Shown here one piece after another: positions 23,945 through 36,282 of a stretch of DNA of 64,000 nt. A program made the translations under genes and the position numbers. This stretch comes from Diospyros lotus (Eukaryota > Streptophyta > Magnoliopsida > Ericales > Ebenaceae): assembly GCF_014633365.1 (NCBI RefSeq), contig NC_068341.1:25712339-25776338 (forward strand), written 5' to 3'. Under the pieces are notes generated by a model. That model was not told the origin of the DNA, did no database searches, and saw nothing but the letters and a program-made list of their open reading frames with translations. Each line of letters starts with the position of its first letter. The first letter of the stretch is position 1.

Positions 23945-26362
23945 TTATGGGTCACAGCCATGGCGGGTACACGAACTTGATTCCCTTAAGTCGCTTCTAA
24001 TTGAGTCAAAGGACTTATTTGTGGAACCTAATACCTTACTTGCAAAGAGACACTTTGACCATACAATTAACCTCAAACCTAACTCTAAACCCATAAAAAC
24101 ATCCAAGGATATCGTTACTCTCCTAAACAGAAAACTAAAATAGAAAAGATGATCAAGGATATGTTACACAAATCCATCATTCGGCCTAGCCTTAGTCGCT
24201 ATGCTTCTCTCGTACTCTTTAATTTGTTAAAAAGAAATACAGTAGTTGGTATTTTTGTATTGACTACCGTCAACTTAATGCCATTACAATCAAAAACAAA
24301 TTTTCCATCACTATTGTAGAAGACATCTTAGACGAATTAGGGGGGATTCAAAAGTGTTCACCAAACTTGACCTAAGATCAGGGTACCACTAGATTTGTAT
24401 AAATCCAAAAAACATCCACAAAACTATCTTTTGCACCCATCAGGGCCATTATGAATTCATGGTAATGCCCTTTGGCCTCACCAATGCAAGGAAGGCCCTG
24501 ATGAACCATATTTTTTAACCCTATCTACGCCAATTTATCCTTGTGTTCTTGAATGACATCCTTATCTACAACCAATCCTTTTCCCAACACCCAAACCACC
24601 TAAAAACAACACTTTAAGTCCATAGGCTCAATTAGTTGTACGTCAAGAGGTCCAAGTATGCATTTGTACAACCCTATGTAGAGTACTTGGGCCAAATAAT
24701 TTTGGGGGTAGGGGTCAGCACAAACCCCAAAAAGGTTGGAGCTATAATCTCATGGCCCAGGCGCCTATAAGAGATTTGTGAAGAATTATGGTATGATAAG
24801 TAAGCTATTGAAAGAGCTGCTAAAAAAAAAAGGATTTCATTGGAGTGACAAGGCGGAAAAATCTTTTGAATTGTTGAAAAAGGCCTTGAGCAAGGTCCCA
24901 ACCTTGAGCCTACTTGACTTCAACAAACCATTTGTGTTAGAAATTGACGCAAGCAACAATGGGTAGGAGCAGTTCTTATTCAAAAGGGCAGACCCTTAGC
25001 CTTTATAAGTCAAGCATTAGCCCTTAATTAAACATCTTGGCCTTAGTGTGTATAATAAAGAACTATTGGCAATCCTTATTACGGTTGAAAGATGGCGACA
25101 CTATCTAGAAGTGGGAGAGTTCATCATCAAGACAGACCACGAGGGTTTGAAATTTCTTTTACAACATAAGCTCCATACTCAATTGCAGAAAAAGGTATGT
25201 CTAAACTAATGAGACTCAATTACGTGATCCAATACAGGAAGGGGCAAGAGAATAAGACAACTAACGATCTTTCACGTTGTTTTGAGGAGGGAACATCGAC
25301 AACCATTACTTCTATAACTCCATATTGGTATAGAAAGGTCACTGTTAGCTATGAGAAGGGGAATTTGACCAAGGAGCTCTTGGAACAATTAGTTCTTGAC
25401 CCTAACTACAAAACTAATTATACATTAACTAATGGCATCCTCAAGTACAAAGGGAGATTAGTGATCAGGAATTGTGACATACTCAAGGAAAAGATACTCT
25501 AATCTTTGCATGGGTCTCTTGTTGGGGGGCATTCAGGCATACAGGATACTTACCACAAAATTAATCAATTGTTTTTGTTAAGTTTAGGAGCTCTTAGATA
25601 ACTCAATCAATGATTCTTGTTGCCAATTCACTCACACTCCTCGCCTAAAATCAATCTCAAACAATAGAAAATATGTAACTATAATGAAATATAAAATTAA
25701 AGGAATGAAAATAGAAACGAAACAATCAAACCACAATCACAAGAGGCATAAGAATTATCCTAGTTCAGGCCACAAAAATGGCCCTACATCCATCCACCAA
25801 GAACGAGAGCAATTCCACTATAAATCGAGTGTAGAACAATTATAAGAAGTCCCTTTCTTCTTCCTTTCTAACTCACGAATTCACTGCACTCAAGAGACTA
25901 CAAACACTATTCTTTACACAAAGTATTCCCTCTTTTCCTTACAATAGTCTTACTCATATTCAGAGACTTTTGGAATGATTAATTTCTCATTGTTCCATCT
26001 CTATTCCACCCGAGTACAGTCTTCTTGGAGATTATAAAGACTTTCTTGGACACAAGGCTTTCCTCTTACACACATTGCACTTGATTATAGAGAATGAATG
26101 ACCATCTATGATTGTCCTACCCTATGTCTCCTATTTATAGACATTATGGGTGGTAATTACAAGGCTTTTATTTTGCTCATACAAAGATTAAAATAACCCT
26201 TATAATAAAACACCTAAGCTAGACTTTTCTAACTTAGAATAAAACTAGCCGTTTCAAACACTCGAGAGATCTCCTGTTCTTCTTAACCTTCTAGATTATT
26301 TTCTCAATGCAAAACATCAACAGTTCTATTAGCCCCAGCAAAAGAAGATGGTGAAGGACTAT
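23945..26362 (+). pseudogene. Ty3/gypsy pol fragment E1 (RT, RNase H, start of integrase)
   Basis: Broken frames read, in order, PWRVHELDSL, the RT words [19 protein letters not shown] and VFLNDILIYN, the linker YGMISKLLKELL, the RNase H start FVLEIDASNNG, and the integrase zinc-finger lead ending IQDTYHKINQLF. Reverse transcriptase would copy the element RNA and integrase would insert it. There are many stops and frameshifts, and the FDD catalytic triad has become LND, so it is dead. The left end is truncated with no LTR; the right end is cut by LTR A3. It is a close relative of E2 (37741-50367), read on the opposite strand, and shares the LTR F insertion at the same integrase position. Confidence 0.9.
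25576..26322 (-). mobile_element. Solo LTR F in the E1 integrase
   Basis: Plus-strand ends are TGTTAAGTTTAGG and AACATCAACA, 747 bp, flanked by GTTTT (25571-25575) and GTTCT (26323-26327), one mismatch. A TATA-like CTATAAATAGG reads on the minus strand near 26140, which gives the sense direction. The same LTR sits at the same codon in E2 (43093-43847), where the GTTCT duplication is intact. Confidence 0.85.
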
Positions 26363-28181
26363 GTAACATCCTGGTATTTTGAGAACAAATAATAATTATC
26401 AATTTATGTATTTGAAGTGATTTAAGATTTATTGAAGTGTTGGGGGTTAGTGAGAGAATTAATTAATGTATTTGAGATGATTATTGATTATTTGTGTATT
26501 TAAAGGGAAATATAAATTTATTTGTTTTAAAAAATGTGTAAGTAATTGTTGAAAATTTGGGGTATAAGTGGTATTATTAAGGTGGGGTGTGTATGTTAAT
26601 TCTCGAAAATTGTGGGTGCTAAGTGTAAATTTCAAAAATGGGCTGGCGATCACTTTAAAATTAATTATGTGCGTATATATGTTGATGAAGCTTGTAGATC
26701 AGATGAAATGCGTGCACGAGGTTGGGCTTGGGGTCATAGGTTTGAGGCCAAGGCCAAGCATAGCTGGGGGAGAAAATGGTTGGAAAATTCTAGCCAAGGA
26801 GCTTGGAAACAGTGTCATTTCGGGGAGGCGGTGGTGTAGCTGTTGGCTGCCATGCGGCCAATGCTCAACTACCTATCCTTTTTTCTTTTTAAGCTTCAAT
26901 TTAGGCAGCAATCGAGCATGCTACGTACAGTAAACAAAAAGGGGGAAAAATTAGGAAGGAAGAAGGCACAGAGGCTGGGAAAATGGGAAGAAAATTCAAG
27001 AAAAACTGAAGGAAATTTCGGTTTAATCAAAATTTGAGGATATTGGATAAGTGGGAAAAATATAATAGGAATTCCTAACAGTTGGAATTTAATTTAGGGT
27101 GTGATTTTATTAATTTTGGTAAAATTATGTTATTTTACAGCATGTATTAATTTAGTGACGTGTGGGTAGGAAAACACTAAAATTTGCTATTTAAAGGCAA
27201 GCTCTTTATTTCCTTTGCAAGTTCATTTCGCTTTACGAATTCCATTTCCTTCCTTAATCCGATTTGGGACTAGATTCTTAGAGGGTTGGCGGGAGTTGGT
27301 TATGATTATGGATTCCTGCAAGTGTAAGTTGTTGTAATCGGATGCAAGAACTACCGACCGGTGTGGTAACGTGTGGACTGTTTGGTAACACTGGTGTGAA
27401 CCGTCGACCAGGCCGAGGGCGGCTATCAACTGGTTGCTCTTGGTCATAGATTGTCGATCGGTGCTCAATCACTGTCGACCGGCTCTGCCATTATGTGAGA
27501 TACCACATGGCATCGTAGTGCATGGGATTGGGTTTGCACCATTGGGGGAAACATAAGCTATGTATGTTTGGTCACGTACATCTTAGAATGTCTAGGTGCA
27601 CAAGCATTGCATTGGATATGTATTCCTATATGGGTGAAGCATGGCATGATGTATGGCTTATGAGGGCCAATGCATCGCGTTGATGCTTACTACATTATTG
27701 CATTTATTCGTATGGAATTGACTCTTGATAGCTATGAGTGGAGCTCGACTACAGGTAGCTATGACTCGAGAACTCCCTCACGTGTGGTATGGAGTTGATC
27801 CTCAATAGTTACGAGTGGAGCTCAGCTCCGGGTAGCTATGACTCGGGAACTCCGGCATGTGATTATGTTACGAGGGACTTGGACTCACGTGGATTATACT
27901 AGCTAGTCATGGTTGCAGCAGGTTTGCACGCTGGGACTTGGGTGCCAGGTTGTGCATTTCTTATGTGAGCCCTAAGAATCATTATGTGCATTAGTATATT
28001 TAGGTTGAGAACTAAATATCTTGGGGTATGGCATGATGTGACATTATCATTTATAGCACATCATTTTGTGGGGTGTATTATGGGTGAGAGATCTATCCCC
28101 TGCCTTATCATTATTTTTCCTACTATACTTGCTGAGTCTTGTGACTCACTTTATTTTTAATGTCATTTTAGTTATGGGACT

Positions 28182-28428
28182 TGTTGATACACATTTTTAT
28201 AACACCCCGCATCGAGTGATAGAAAGGTCCGGGATAACTTACTCTAATGGGCCTACGTGAACTTCCCAAGGGGGTCACCCATCCTTGGGCTTCCCCAGAT
28301 CAAGCACGCTTAACCCTGGAGTTCTTTCCCTGCATTCAACCAAAAAGGTATCTACCTGGTGTTGTTTCATTCTTTACTTATTCTCGATATATACTACCAT
28401 TCTCTGGGCTCTTAGGGTATTACACATA
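28182..28428 (-). repeat. TRIM LTR, minus copy, 247 bp
   Basis: Reverse complement of the LTRs at 28970-29216 and 29447-29692, differing by scattered point changes. It contains the 5S-like segment on the minus strand at about 28256-28327. Confidence 0.75.
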
Positions 28429-28652
28429 TCATGTCATCATGGGCCCACAACTATGAGTCAGCTCATAGCTCTCGCCCTCCGACGACCAAGAGCCCCACTG
28501 CACTTGTGAGCCTCTCAGTCGCCCTCTAAGCGACCGAGGTGGGACAAACCCGGTGCATCCACACCATCCCCCTTACAAGTGTGATAAGGCTCTATCGGCC
28601 CCTCCCTTATCGGGGGTTGTAAGGACCATTAGGGGGCTCCGACAGATGACGC

Positions 28653-28839
28653 GGAAGGTCCGGGACAACTTACCCTAATGGGCTATGCAAACTTCCCGGG
28701 GGGGTCACCAATCCTTGGGCTTCCCCAGGTCAAACATGCTTAACCCTAGAGTTCTTTACCTACATTCAGCCTAAAAGGTATCTAACTAGTGTTATTTCAT
28801 TTCTTATTTATCCTTGATATATACTATCATTCTCTGGGC
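28653..28839 (-). repeat. Truncated TRIM LTR, minus copy
   Basis: A partial second LTR of the minus-strand copy. It begins at GGAAGGTCC, having lost about 40 terminal bases, and stops at TCTCTGGGC, where the sequence jumps into the internal region of the plus-strand copy. A 5S-like segment is at 28688-28757. Confidence 0.7.
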
Positions 28840-28969
28840 ATGTGGATGCACCGGGTTCGTCTCACCTCGGTCGCTCGGAGGGCGATTGAGAGGCTCACAA
28901 GTGCGGTGTGGCTCTTGGCCGTCGAAGGGCAAGAGCTATGAGCTGACCCGTGGCTCCATGATGACACAA

Positions 28970-29216
28970 TGTGTGTAATACCCCAAGAGCCTAGAGAATG
29001 GTAGTATACATCGAGGATAAGTAAGAAATAAAACAACACTAACTGGATACCTTTTGGGCTGAATGTAGGCAAAGAACTCTAGGGTTAAGTGTTCTTGATC
29101 TGGGGAAGCCCAAGAATGGGTGACCCCCCTGGGAAGTTCGCGTAGGCCCATCAAGGTAAGTTGTCCCGGACCTTCCTATCACTCGATACGGAGTGTTGCA
29201 AAAATGTGTGTCAACA
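28970..29216 (+). repeat. TRIM 5' LTR, plus copy
   Basis: It starts TGTGTGTAATACC and ends GTGTGTCAACA, immediately followed by the primer-site-like sequence at 29219-29238. The 5S-like segment lies at 29074-29142. Confidence 0.75.
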
Positions 29217-29446
29217 TTTGGCGCTGTCTGTGGGAACCCCCTGATGGTCCCTACAACCCCCGATAAGGGAGGGGCCGATAGAGCCTCACCACACCTACGG
29301 GGGGATGGTGTGGATGCATTGGGTTCGTCCCACCTCGGTCGCCCAGAAGGCGACTGAGAGGCTCACAAATGCGGTGGGGCTCTTGGCCGTCGAAAGGCGA
29401 GAGCTATGAGCTGATCCGCTGCTGTGGGCTCATGATGATGACACGA

Positions 29447-29692
29447 TGTGTGTAATAACCCAAGAGCCCAGAGAATGGTGGTATACATTGAGAATAAGTA
29501 AGAAATGAAATAATACCAGCTGGATACCTTTTAGGTTGAATATAGGCAAAGAACTTTAGGGTTAAGTGTGCTTAACCTAGGAAAGCCCAAGGATGGGTGA
29601 CCCCTTGGGAAGTTCGCGTAGGCTCATCAGGGTAAGTTGTCCTGGACCTTTCTATCGCTCGATGCGGGGTGTTACAAAAATGTGTGTTAACA
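29447..29692 (+). repeat. TRIM 3' LTR, plus copy
   Basis: It starts TGTGTGTAATAACC and ends TGTGTGTTAACA, next to the GGACT duplication. An inner unit 29451-29679 is bracketed by ATGTG on both sides, hinting that the 5S-bearing part may itself have been an insertion into an older LTR. Confidence 0.75.
29548..29617 (+). promoter_or_regulatory. 5S-rRNA-like internal Pol III promoter
   Basis: GTTAAGTGTGCTT (29561-29573) matches the box A part of plant 5S RNA (GTTAAGCGTGCTT) with one change. GGATGGGTGACCCCTTGGGA (29591 on) matches the box C part (GGATGGGTGACCTCCTGGGA) apart from one missing base and one change. Order and approximate spacing are as in 5S RNA. In 5S genes these boxes bind TFIIIA and direct RNA polymerase III. 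The three sister LTRs carry the same boxes with a few changes (29074-29142 plus; 28256-28327 and 28688-28757 minus). Whether they are active cannot be told from sequence. Confidence 0.7.
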
Positions 29693-29754
29693 GGACTTGA
29701 TATCAAGGATGGCTTTATGGCATGTCAGTCTTTAGGTGGCTATGTGTACAAGAC

Positions 29755-30420
29755 AATGATAAAATATTTTTGTCAATGTCTCGTGAAAAATATTTGTGTC
29801 AATAATTAGTATAAGTGATAAATTATTTTAGTAAGAAAATATTAATATTGATGAAGTTTTTTTACACAAAATCAAAAAATGTGATAAAAATATTTTTGTC
29901 AAAATTATAAAAGGGTGATAAATATTTTTGTCATAATCTCAATGTCCAATGGTGACAAAAATATTTATGTTAATAATTCACACAAGTGACAAATTGTTTT
30001 AGTAAGAAAATATTAATAATAATGAAATATTTTTTAACAAAATTAAAAATTGTGACAAAAATATTTTTGTTAGAATTATCAAAGGGTGACAAATATTTTT
30101 GTTACATACTTAATGTCTCAGTAGTGACAAAAATATTTAAGTCAGTATTTTGTAAAAGTGATAAATCTTTTTTTGTAAGAAAATAATAACAATGATGACA
30201 TTATTTTTTTTCATAAAATCATGAAAAGCAACAAAAATATTTTTGTCAACATTATTAAAGGGTGATAAATATTTTTGTCATACTCTCCATGACAAAAATT
30301 ATTTATATGAATAATTCTAAAAAGCGATTTTTTTTTTTAGGTCAAAAAATGGTAAAAGTGACAATTTTTTGAAAAATGTGACAATTTTTTTTTTTGTGAA
30401 AATTCGAAAATGTAAAAATA
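29755..30420. repeat. Tandem repeat, about 170-bp unit, three to four copies
   Basis: Units starting AATGTC at 29775, 29941 and 30112 (periods 166 and 171), with a degenerate fourth from about 30285. Each contains two GTGACAAAAATATTTTTGTC-like inverted words and AGTAAGAAAATATTAATA. It resembles subterminal repeats of a DNA transposon, but no terminus was found. Confidence 0.7.
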
Positions 30421-32939
30421 TCCTTTCTATTTGTTATAACTATAATAATAACAAGTAGTGACAAGTGTTTTTGTTTATTTGAAATGTTTTTAGTTATGGG
30501 AGTAATGTTGTTGAAATTATTTTTACTACAAGGCCTTGTTCATTTTTATATCAAATATTTTTTGTCTGTTTCTTCATATTCAAAGTATTGCCATAACATA
30601 CTATCACAATTCAATGCAATTCAAACTTTAAACTAAAAATTAAATAAAGACTTGAAATATAATAAAGTCAACAATGTTGAATATAATAAATAAAATCAAC
30701 AATGTAGATAAAAATAAACTAAAATATGGAAAGTCATCATTACTAAAATAAAAATACTACTCCAAAAATAAAAAAAAAATACTACTTTCAATCTTGAAAC
30801 ATAAAAATTAAATAAAGTTACTTGACACCAAACATCCCCACTTGTTGTTTCATAATTTTATTTGTTGTTCCATAATTTTAATATACCAAAAAAAAAAATC
30901 ATTAGAATAAATTTAAATTGAATAAAGCACTTAATAATCAAATTATATGTTCATGTTGCACATGTGTAACAAGAACATTTAAGTGCACAATAGTAGACTT
31001 TGATTTTGAAGTAATTTTTTTTTTTTGACCAAGTGTCATAGCAATTAAATATATTATTTTATAAAATAAAAATATGTAAGTCATCCATAATAATATAGTT
31101 TATCGACCATTAAGGTGAAAATTTTAATATATCTATCGATTAAATCAAACTATATTACAAAAAAAAAAAAACAGTACATGAGTAGCAACCCAAAAAATTT
31201 TCATGCTTCCAAATATGCATATTAAGCATGTTTTAAACTCCAAGATAACATGAGGCATATCCAATATAGAATCTGACACCATTTTTTCTCTTATGGAATT
31301 ACACAACCAAAAGTCTCCATGAGAGGCCTAAAAAGTATCACTTCGACTACATCCAAGGAAAGCATAGTCATTCATTTTGATTTTCACCTTCGAAAAGGCT
31401 GCTCCTTGAGCTAAACACATTTGAATGTGCAAGATGAGCTATTAGACCCAATAAAGGGTTTTATTAAAAAACATGTTTAATGAGCATTGCACAAAGCATA
31501 ACATATATTTTCGAGAGGAGCCCTTTACCATTTGCAACCCCATGAAGGCCACACAATCCCTCTCCTGGTATCAACCTTAGGGTGATTACTATGAATGTAT
31601 TTACCTTGTTGAGTAACATCTAGCTTTTGACTTTTGAACCAATTTGGCTCTCTTAAAAAGGTTAGAAGGCTAATTTGTGGCTCCCATGGGAGGAAGCCTA
31701 CACACAACTCCAGTCCAAAATAAAATTTCTACTGTGATTAGCATGTCAATCCCATCCAATAATTGCTCAATATAAATGTAGGTACTTAAATTGTCCCCTA
31801 ACTAAAAATGTATTTAGTTCAAGCACATTGACAATAACTAGAAGATACAAGTAAATTATAAGAGGAATTCTTTTTTTTTTTTTTTTTCCTTATTCTTTGA
31901 TTCCCTTTTCTTGTCCTTTGTAAACAAACACATACATAATAATGTTGATAAGATATTTTGAAAGCAAGTAGGATTATCCTCAAGGAACAAAAAGGGGAAT
32001 GGGCTTCCTTTAACCAGAAAACACAAACTCTCTCAACTGTCTCAGAAATTCATAAATTAATTCCTTTTGACTCAATTTGCTGTACACGCTTCCATATATT
32101 CTTATTTATTTTATATTTTTGTATTAAAATATTAATTTAATGGCTGGTGAATCTAAGTAATATTTTATAATTATTAATTTATGCCTTACTTTTTAATTTT
32201 TGTATTAAGTAATATTTTTTAGTGCTTCTTTAATAATTTAATAATAAATTTAAATTATATTATTTATTTAAAATTTAATATTTCATCATATAATTAAAAA
32301 ATAATTAAATTAAAAGTTAATCAATTTAAGTCTTAAGATGATTAAATAATAAAAAAACTATTAAATCAATTAAAAAAACAGTTAAACAAAAACATTATAG
32401 ACATGCAATAATAAATCGAATTAATTTTTATGTGCTAAAAATATATAATTAATTTTTATATATAAATCAATGGAAAAAAATGGTACTTCTTATGGGACTC
32501 GAATTTAGAACTTGCAAGAATTGATTAATTTAACATTGCTTGCTTGTTCACGAGGCTATACTACCCAAATATGATTTTGAAAAATTAGTTATAAAAAAGT
32601 TGATGTGAAATGCTTTTGAAAAAACTCTTTCGAAATAATTGTTTCTTATAAAAATACTACATTCTTTGGGAGAACTACCTCGAAGAAATAGCTATAACAA
32701 TAGCTTATCTTAAACTCACTCAAAATATATAATTATTGATATCATCAATTCAAAGTATATAATTAATGATATCATCAATTCATGTATGGGAGCAAGTAAT
32801 TAATATAAAATAGTTGAATTTCTAATTAAATAAATTAATCACCACATGACGTTTTTTCAAAAAAGTAAGTTTTGATAATAAAAAATTAATTTTACAATTA
32901 TAAACAAAATAATTATTAGATTAAACTCAATTTTTAATA
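30421..32939. other. AT-rich DNA without recognisable gene
   Basis: A 2.5-kb stretch with long A and T runs (31157-31170, 31870-31887). The least AT-rich part, 31280-31720, contains a 60-residue minus-strand frame (31525-31707) without any motif I know. It is probably decayed transposon DNA. Confidence 0.3.
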
Positions 32940-33330
32940 TATGAATAGATGTTTTACATTCTTGTGATTAGTTTTGATGATAAAAAATAACATTTGGTTT
33001 TGTTGGTTTTGATCCCCAAGTTATGAGTTAAGTTTATGGTTTTCAATAAAAATTGAATTATTTATATATATATTTTTAAGTTTGGAATATTAGTACATTA
33101 TAAGGAGACATATATGAAAATGTTTTTATTTTGAAAAACTATCTCCCGATATTTTGATATCCAATATTCATTATTGTTAAAATAATTTTTAATGAATTTT
33201 TCAAGAAATAGAAGGTATGTATTTTGGGATTGGTGAAATTGCTAAATCCTGAATTTATACTAAAACCAAAATTCTACTTTCTTATTGTTATAGATTTTAA
33301 TTTTTTAAATATTTTTATTAAATTCAAATG
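32940..33330 (+). repeat. Partial copy of the palindrome-rich copia-type LTR
   Basis: It matches the reverse complement of about 22370-22770, including AAAACTATCTCCCGATATTTTGATATC, read here in two parts around 33135-33162, and TTTTGATGAT near 32975. It covers only the LTR start; the TTCGAA-rich middle is missing. Confidence 0.65.
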
Positions 33331-36206
33331 AGCGTACTTTTTTATTTATATTTATGTATTGTCGACGTTCATAATTGATCGATTGTGATTCGTCGGCCCG
33401 CACTGGTGTAATGAATCCAAGTGGGAGAGAATGACAAATCCCTGATGCCAACATGCAAGACAACTGTGTTTTCTTCAGTTTAAAGACCAATAATACAATT
33501 AAAATTAGTAACAGATAATTAGTCATCTGAACCATATGAGTTGTTACTTACGTCATATTGAGTAGATGTTTAACTAACATCTATCCACATGTTTACTATA
33601 TTCATTTAATAAATTATAACATGTGACTTATTATTTTTTATCATCAGTATCTCGTGTTAATTAAAAATAGTAATTTATGTGTCAATCTATAATCAATTAG
33701 TTATATTTATCTTTAAAAAAAAAATTTAAGAAGTGTCCATTTATTTATGAATGATAGGCTACAGAGATATTCACTTTAGTGCTTCAGATTTCAACAATGC
33801 TTGCCTTGTCACAAGTTGGTGAACACCTTGTCACATGCAATTTAACGAGTTGATGATGAAAGGTTCAGAAACCTTGCCTACAGGTGTGTAAAAATTGGAA
33901 TTAAAAAAATATAAATATAAAATATAATAAATAATAATAATATTAATTAGAGATATATATATACACATTTATTATTATTATTATTATATATATAAAAAGA
34001 GAGAAGGCAGGCGGATCCAGGTCGGATCCGCCTACCAAGAGGGAAGGCCGACCCGTGCCAATCGGGTCGGCGATAAATAGCATGGGGTTGGGGGTGGCCG
34101 CCGACCTACCAATTTTGCTCTCCCCCTCTCTCAATTCTCTCTCAGAACACCTTTGTAAATCTCCGATTTTGCAAAATTCAACCGTCCGATCGTCGATCCG
34201 ACCACGTTTTCACCGTGAAAGTGGCCCCGATCTACAAGTAGGTATGTCTTTTTAGTTTCATCAGCATTTTTTTTTTTCAGTATATATCCATGATATATAT
34301 ACGTATATGCGGGATTTGGGTGTTTGGCCGGAAGTTTAACCATAGATGTACAAAGATCCGACCGTTGGATTTTTCTGGTTTTTGGGTATGCTGGTCGATT
34401 TGGGTAAAGGTGTCGGGTGGTTGCCTCTGATCTCCGGAAACCGGCCGGCTGCGGTGGCCGGCGGCGACTGGCAGTGTTTTTCCATTTTGGCCAAAAATTA
34501 AAAATCAGATCTACTAAAATCTAGCCGTTAGATCTGCCCCATTTTTGGATATGTTAGCCCCCTTGATTCCGTCCCTTTCAAATTAAGTTAGGTTTTATTT
34601 ATTATACAATTCATCAATTGAAACGCTGTTTCAGGAATCCTCCACGATAGGCTTAGGGTTTCTTGCTGCTGTCCGCATACATTCAAGGGGTTTGAAATGA
34701 GAGGACAGTGATTAACTAAACCATTACTTTAATTTACTGTCTTTTACATTCAAGGCGTTTCAAAAGGAGAAGAGGCAAGGGGCAGGCGTTTCAATAGCCC
34801 TATCCTATGTGATCAAGACATGGGTTGATAGTCCTTGGAACTTGGAGCAAAGGTCTTAGGAAAATTTTAGAGAACACAAGATTGGCTGTCAATAGCTAAA
34901 AGGATTTTAACGAGGAGTAAACTGGGTTTAAAGACTTGAGAAAGTCCTATTATTGGCTTAAAATAAGGGCCAAATAAAATTGAAAAAATAAGGTCTTGGG
35001 GTCGAAACAAGCACAAAAATGATTTAAAATACGGAATTGAGCCTAATTAGGCCAAAAATTATTAAAAAGTAATAATGGACTTCAATTAGGCCTAATAGAA
35101 TTTAGAAAAGAGAATGACCATGATTTTTGGTTTGAGGGCCTACGTAGGCCAATCGAGGAAAATGGATGAACCATTGTTCAAAGGAGAATTAGGGCTAAGA
35201 AAGTTCTAAATGTTTTAGAAAGAGGAATTGAGAACTTGAGCATAAAAATGGTTGTATTAATAAACACTCACTTTGAATGTTTGTGATTTATTGTATAATA
35301 TCATGTTGTGTTTGTTTTTTGTTAATTGTGCCATTAACAATTAGGTTTAGTTCTATCTTGTTTAAGTTGTAGTACTAAACCTTTCGTTTGCTTAATTTAC
35401 CTTTCTTGTAGAATGTTCATACAACAACATTTAAGAGTTAGAAATAAACAAGAAAACTATTATACTTGTGTTGTTGAGTTGTTTTGAGATTAGAAACCTG
35501 TCCGAGATCTTCTCAATGGGACTAAGTCTTGGGTAGTCCCCATATTTGGAACTATTCTTGGATTTGAGGACTCACTTTGGAAGTGTGGTACCGATCAACT
35601 AATTTGGAGTTATTTCACATCACGTATTTCTCCATGTTTATGTTCTCTGAGTACATACCTGTACTGGAATTGTAGTATAGTGTCATTCTCTTGGATTAAC
35701 TCAATTTTCCAAAAAGGCTCAATAGCCAAATTGTCTTTTGAGTGACCTTTGTATTATTAAGACCTAACTAGTTTTTGCCTTGCCCCACACTTGAGTGGGG
35801 GAAAAAGAAAGAAATAAGAAAATAATTACAAAGCTAAATTGTTAGCCCAATCACTTCTAAAGTGAATTCACAGCATTTTTATGTACTCTTTGTTGCACGT
35901 GTAGGCATGCATGTGAACATTGCAAGGCTTCTCTTTGGAATCTCTCTTAAACTCCTGTTTTGCGTGCTGTGATCTTTGAGAACCTCCATCCAATGGGTCT
36001 TAATAGTTATAGGTGCTGTAGATCCCTATTCCTTGAAATTTTAATCCAATTCTTTCGAAATCTTGGATTGCTCCATTATCTTTATTTGGTAGTTGGGAGT
36101 TGCTTAAATCAAATCCCCCTTGAATTTGGATTTTAGAAAATTGCTTTTCCAATTCCTCAAGTATTTTTAGTTTCTCCAATCTCTCTATGGGGATTTTTGA
36201 GTGTTA
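33331..36206. other. Unassigned, partly LTR-like DNA
   Basis: Contains microsatellite-like ATTATT and ATATAT runs (33930-34000), then a GC-richer passage 34010-34560 in which GGATCC appears twice (34013 and 34025). From about 35940 to 36206 the minus strand reads as the start of an LTR (see next). No coding region is supported. Confidence 0.3.
35940..36206 (-). repeat. LTR start, family G, minus strand
   Basis: Reverse complement of 36206 begins TGTAACACTCAAAAATCCCC and stays similar to the plus-strand sequence starting at 36283 for about 200 bases (shared GAAAGAATTGGATT). Its other end was not located. Confidence 0.5.
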
Positions 36207-36282
36207 CAATTTCTCTTCTTGATAACAAAGTTTTATCCTTGAAACTTACTCTGAATCTATTTGAACAGCCATGGATGGAAAT

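Larger units (their letters stand above)
28182..29692. mobile_element. Head-to-head pair of TRIM-like elements with 5S-like LTRs
   Basis: The whole 1511-bp block is bounded by TGTTGATACAC and GTGTGTTAACA and flanked by perfect 5-bp copies of GGACT (28177-28181 and 29693-29697). Left of about 28839 it reads as LTR, internal region, primer-site remnant and truncated LTR on the minus strand. Right of it, on the plus strand, are a partial internal region, LTR (28970-29216), primer-site-like TGGCGCTGTCTGTGGGAACC (29219-29238), internal region and LTR (29447-29692). LTRs are 246-247 bp. There is no coding capacity, so movement would need enzymes from another element. Each LTR contains 5S-rRNA-like DNA, as in Cassandra TRIM elements; the primer site, however, is not the tRNA-Met type usual for Cassandra. 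Confidence 0.75.
26363..29745 (+). mobile_element. LTR A3, incomplete at its 3' end
   Basis: It starts TGTAACATCCTGG exactly where the E1 pol reading stops (after GAAGGACTA). The body resembles A1 and A2, for example the passage at 27520-27720 (TGCATGGGATTGGG, TCCTATATGGGTGAAGCATGG) and GCTGAGTCTTGTGACTCAC at 28131. The usual 3' end is not found: after the nested element at 28182-29692 the sequence continues only to about 29745 before a tandem repeat begins. Its 3' boundary and target duplication are therefore unknown. Confidence 0.6.

Noticed and set aside
23638..24000. 120-codon plus-strand frame before E1
   Set aside because: It mixes AT-rich spacer, a CA/TG microsatellite and the first bases of a gypsy fragment in the wrong frame.
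32500..32580. Possible tRNA-like segment with GGGACTCGAATTTAG
   Set aside because: No cloverleaf could be formed around it and no paired acceptor stem was seen.
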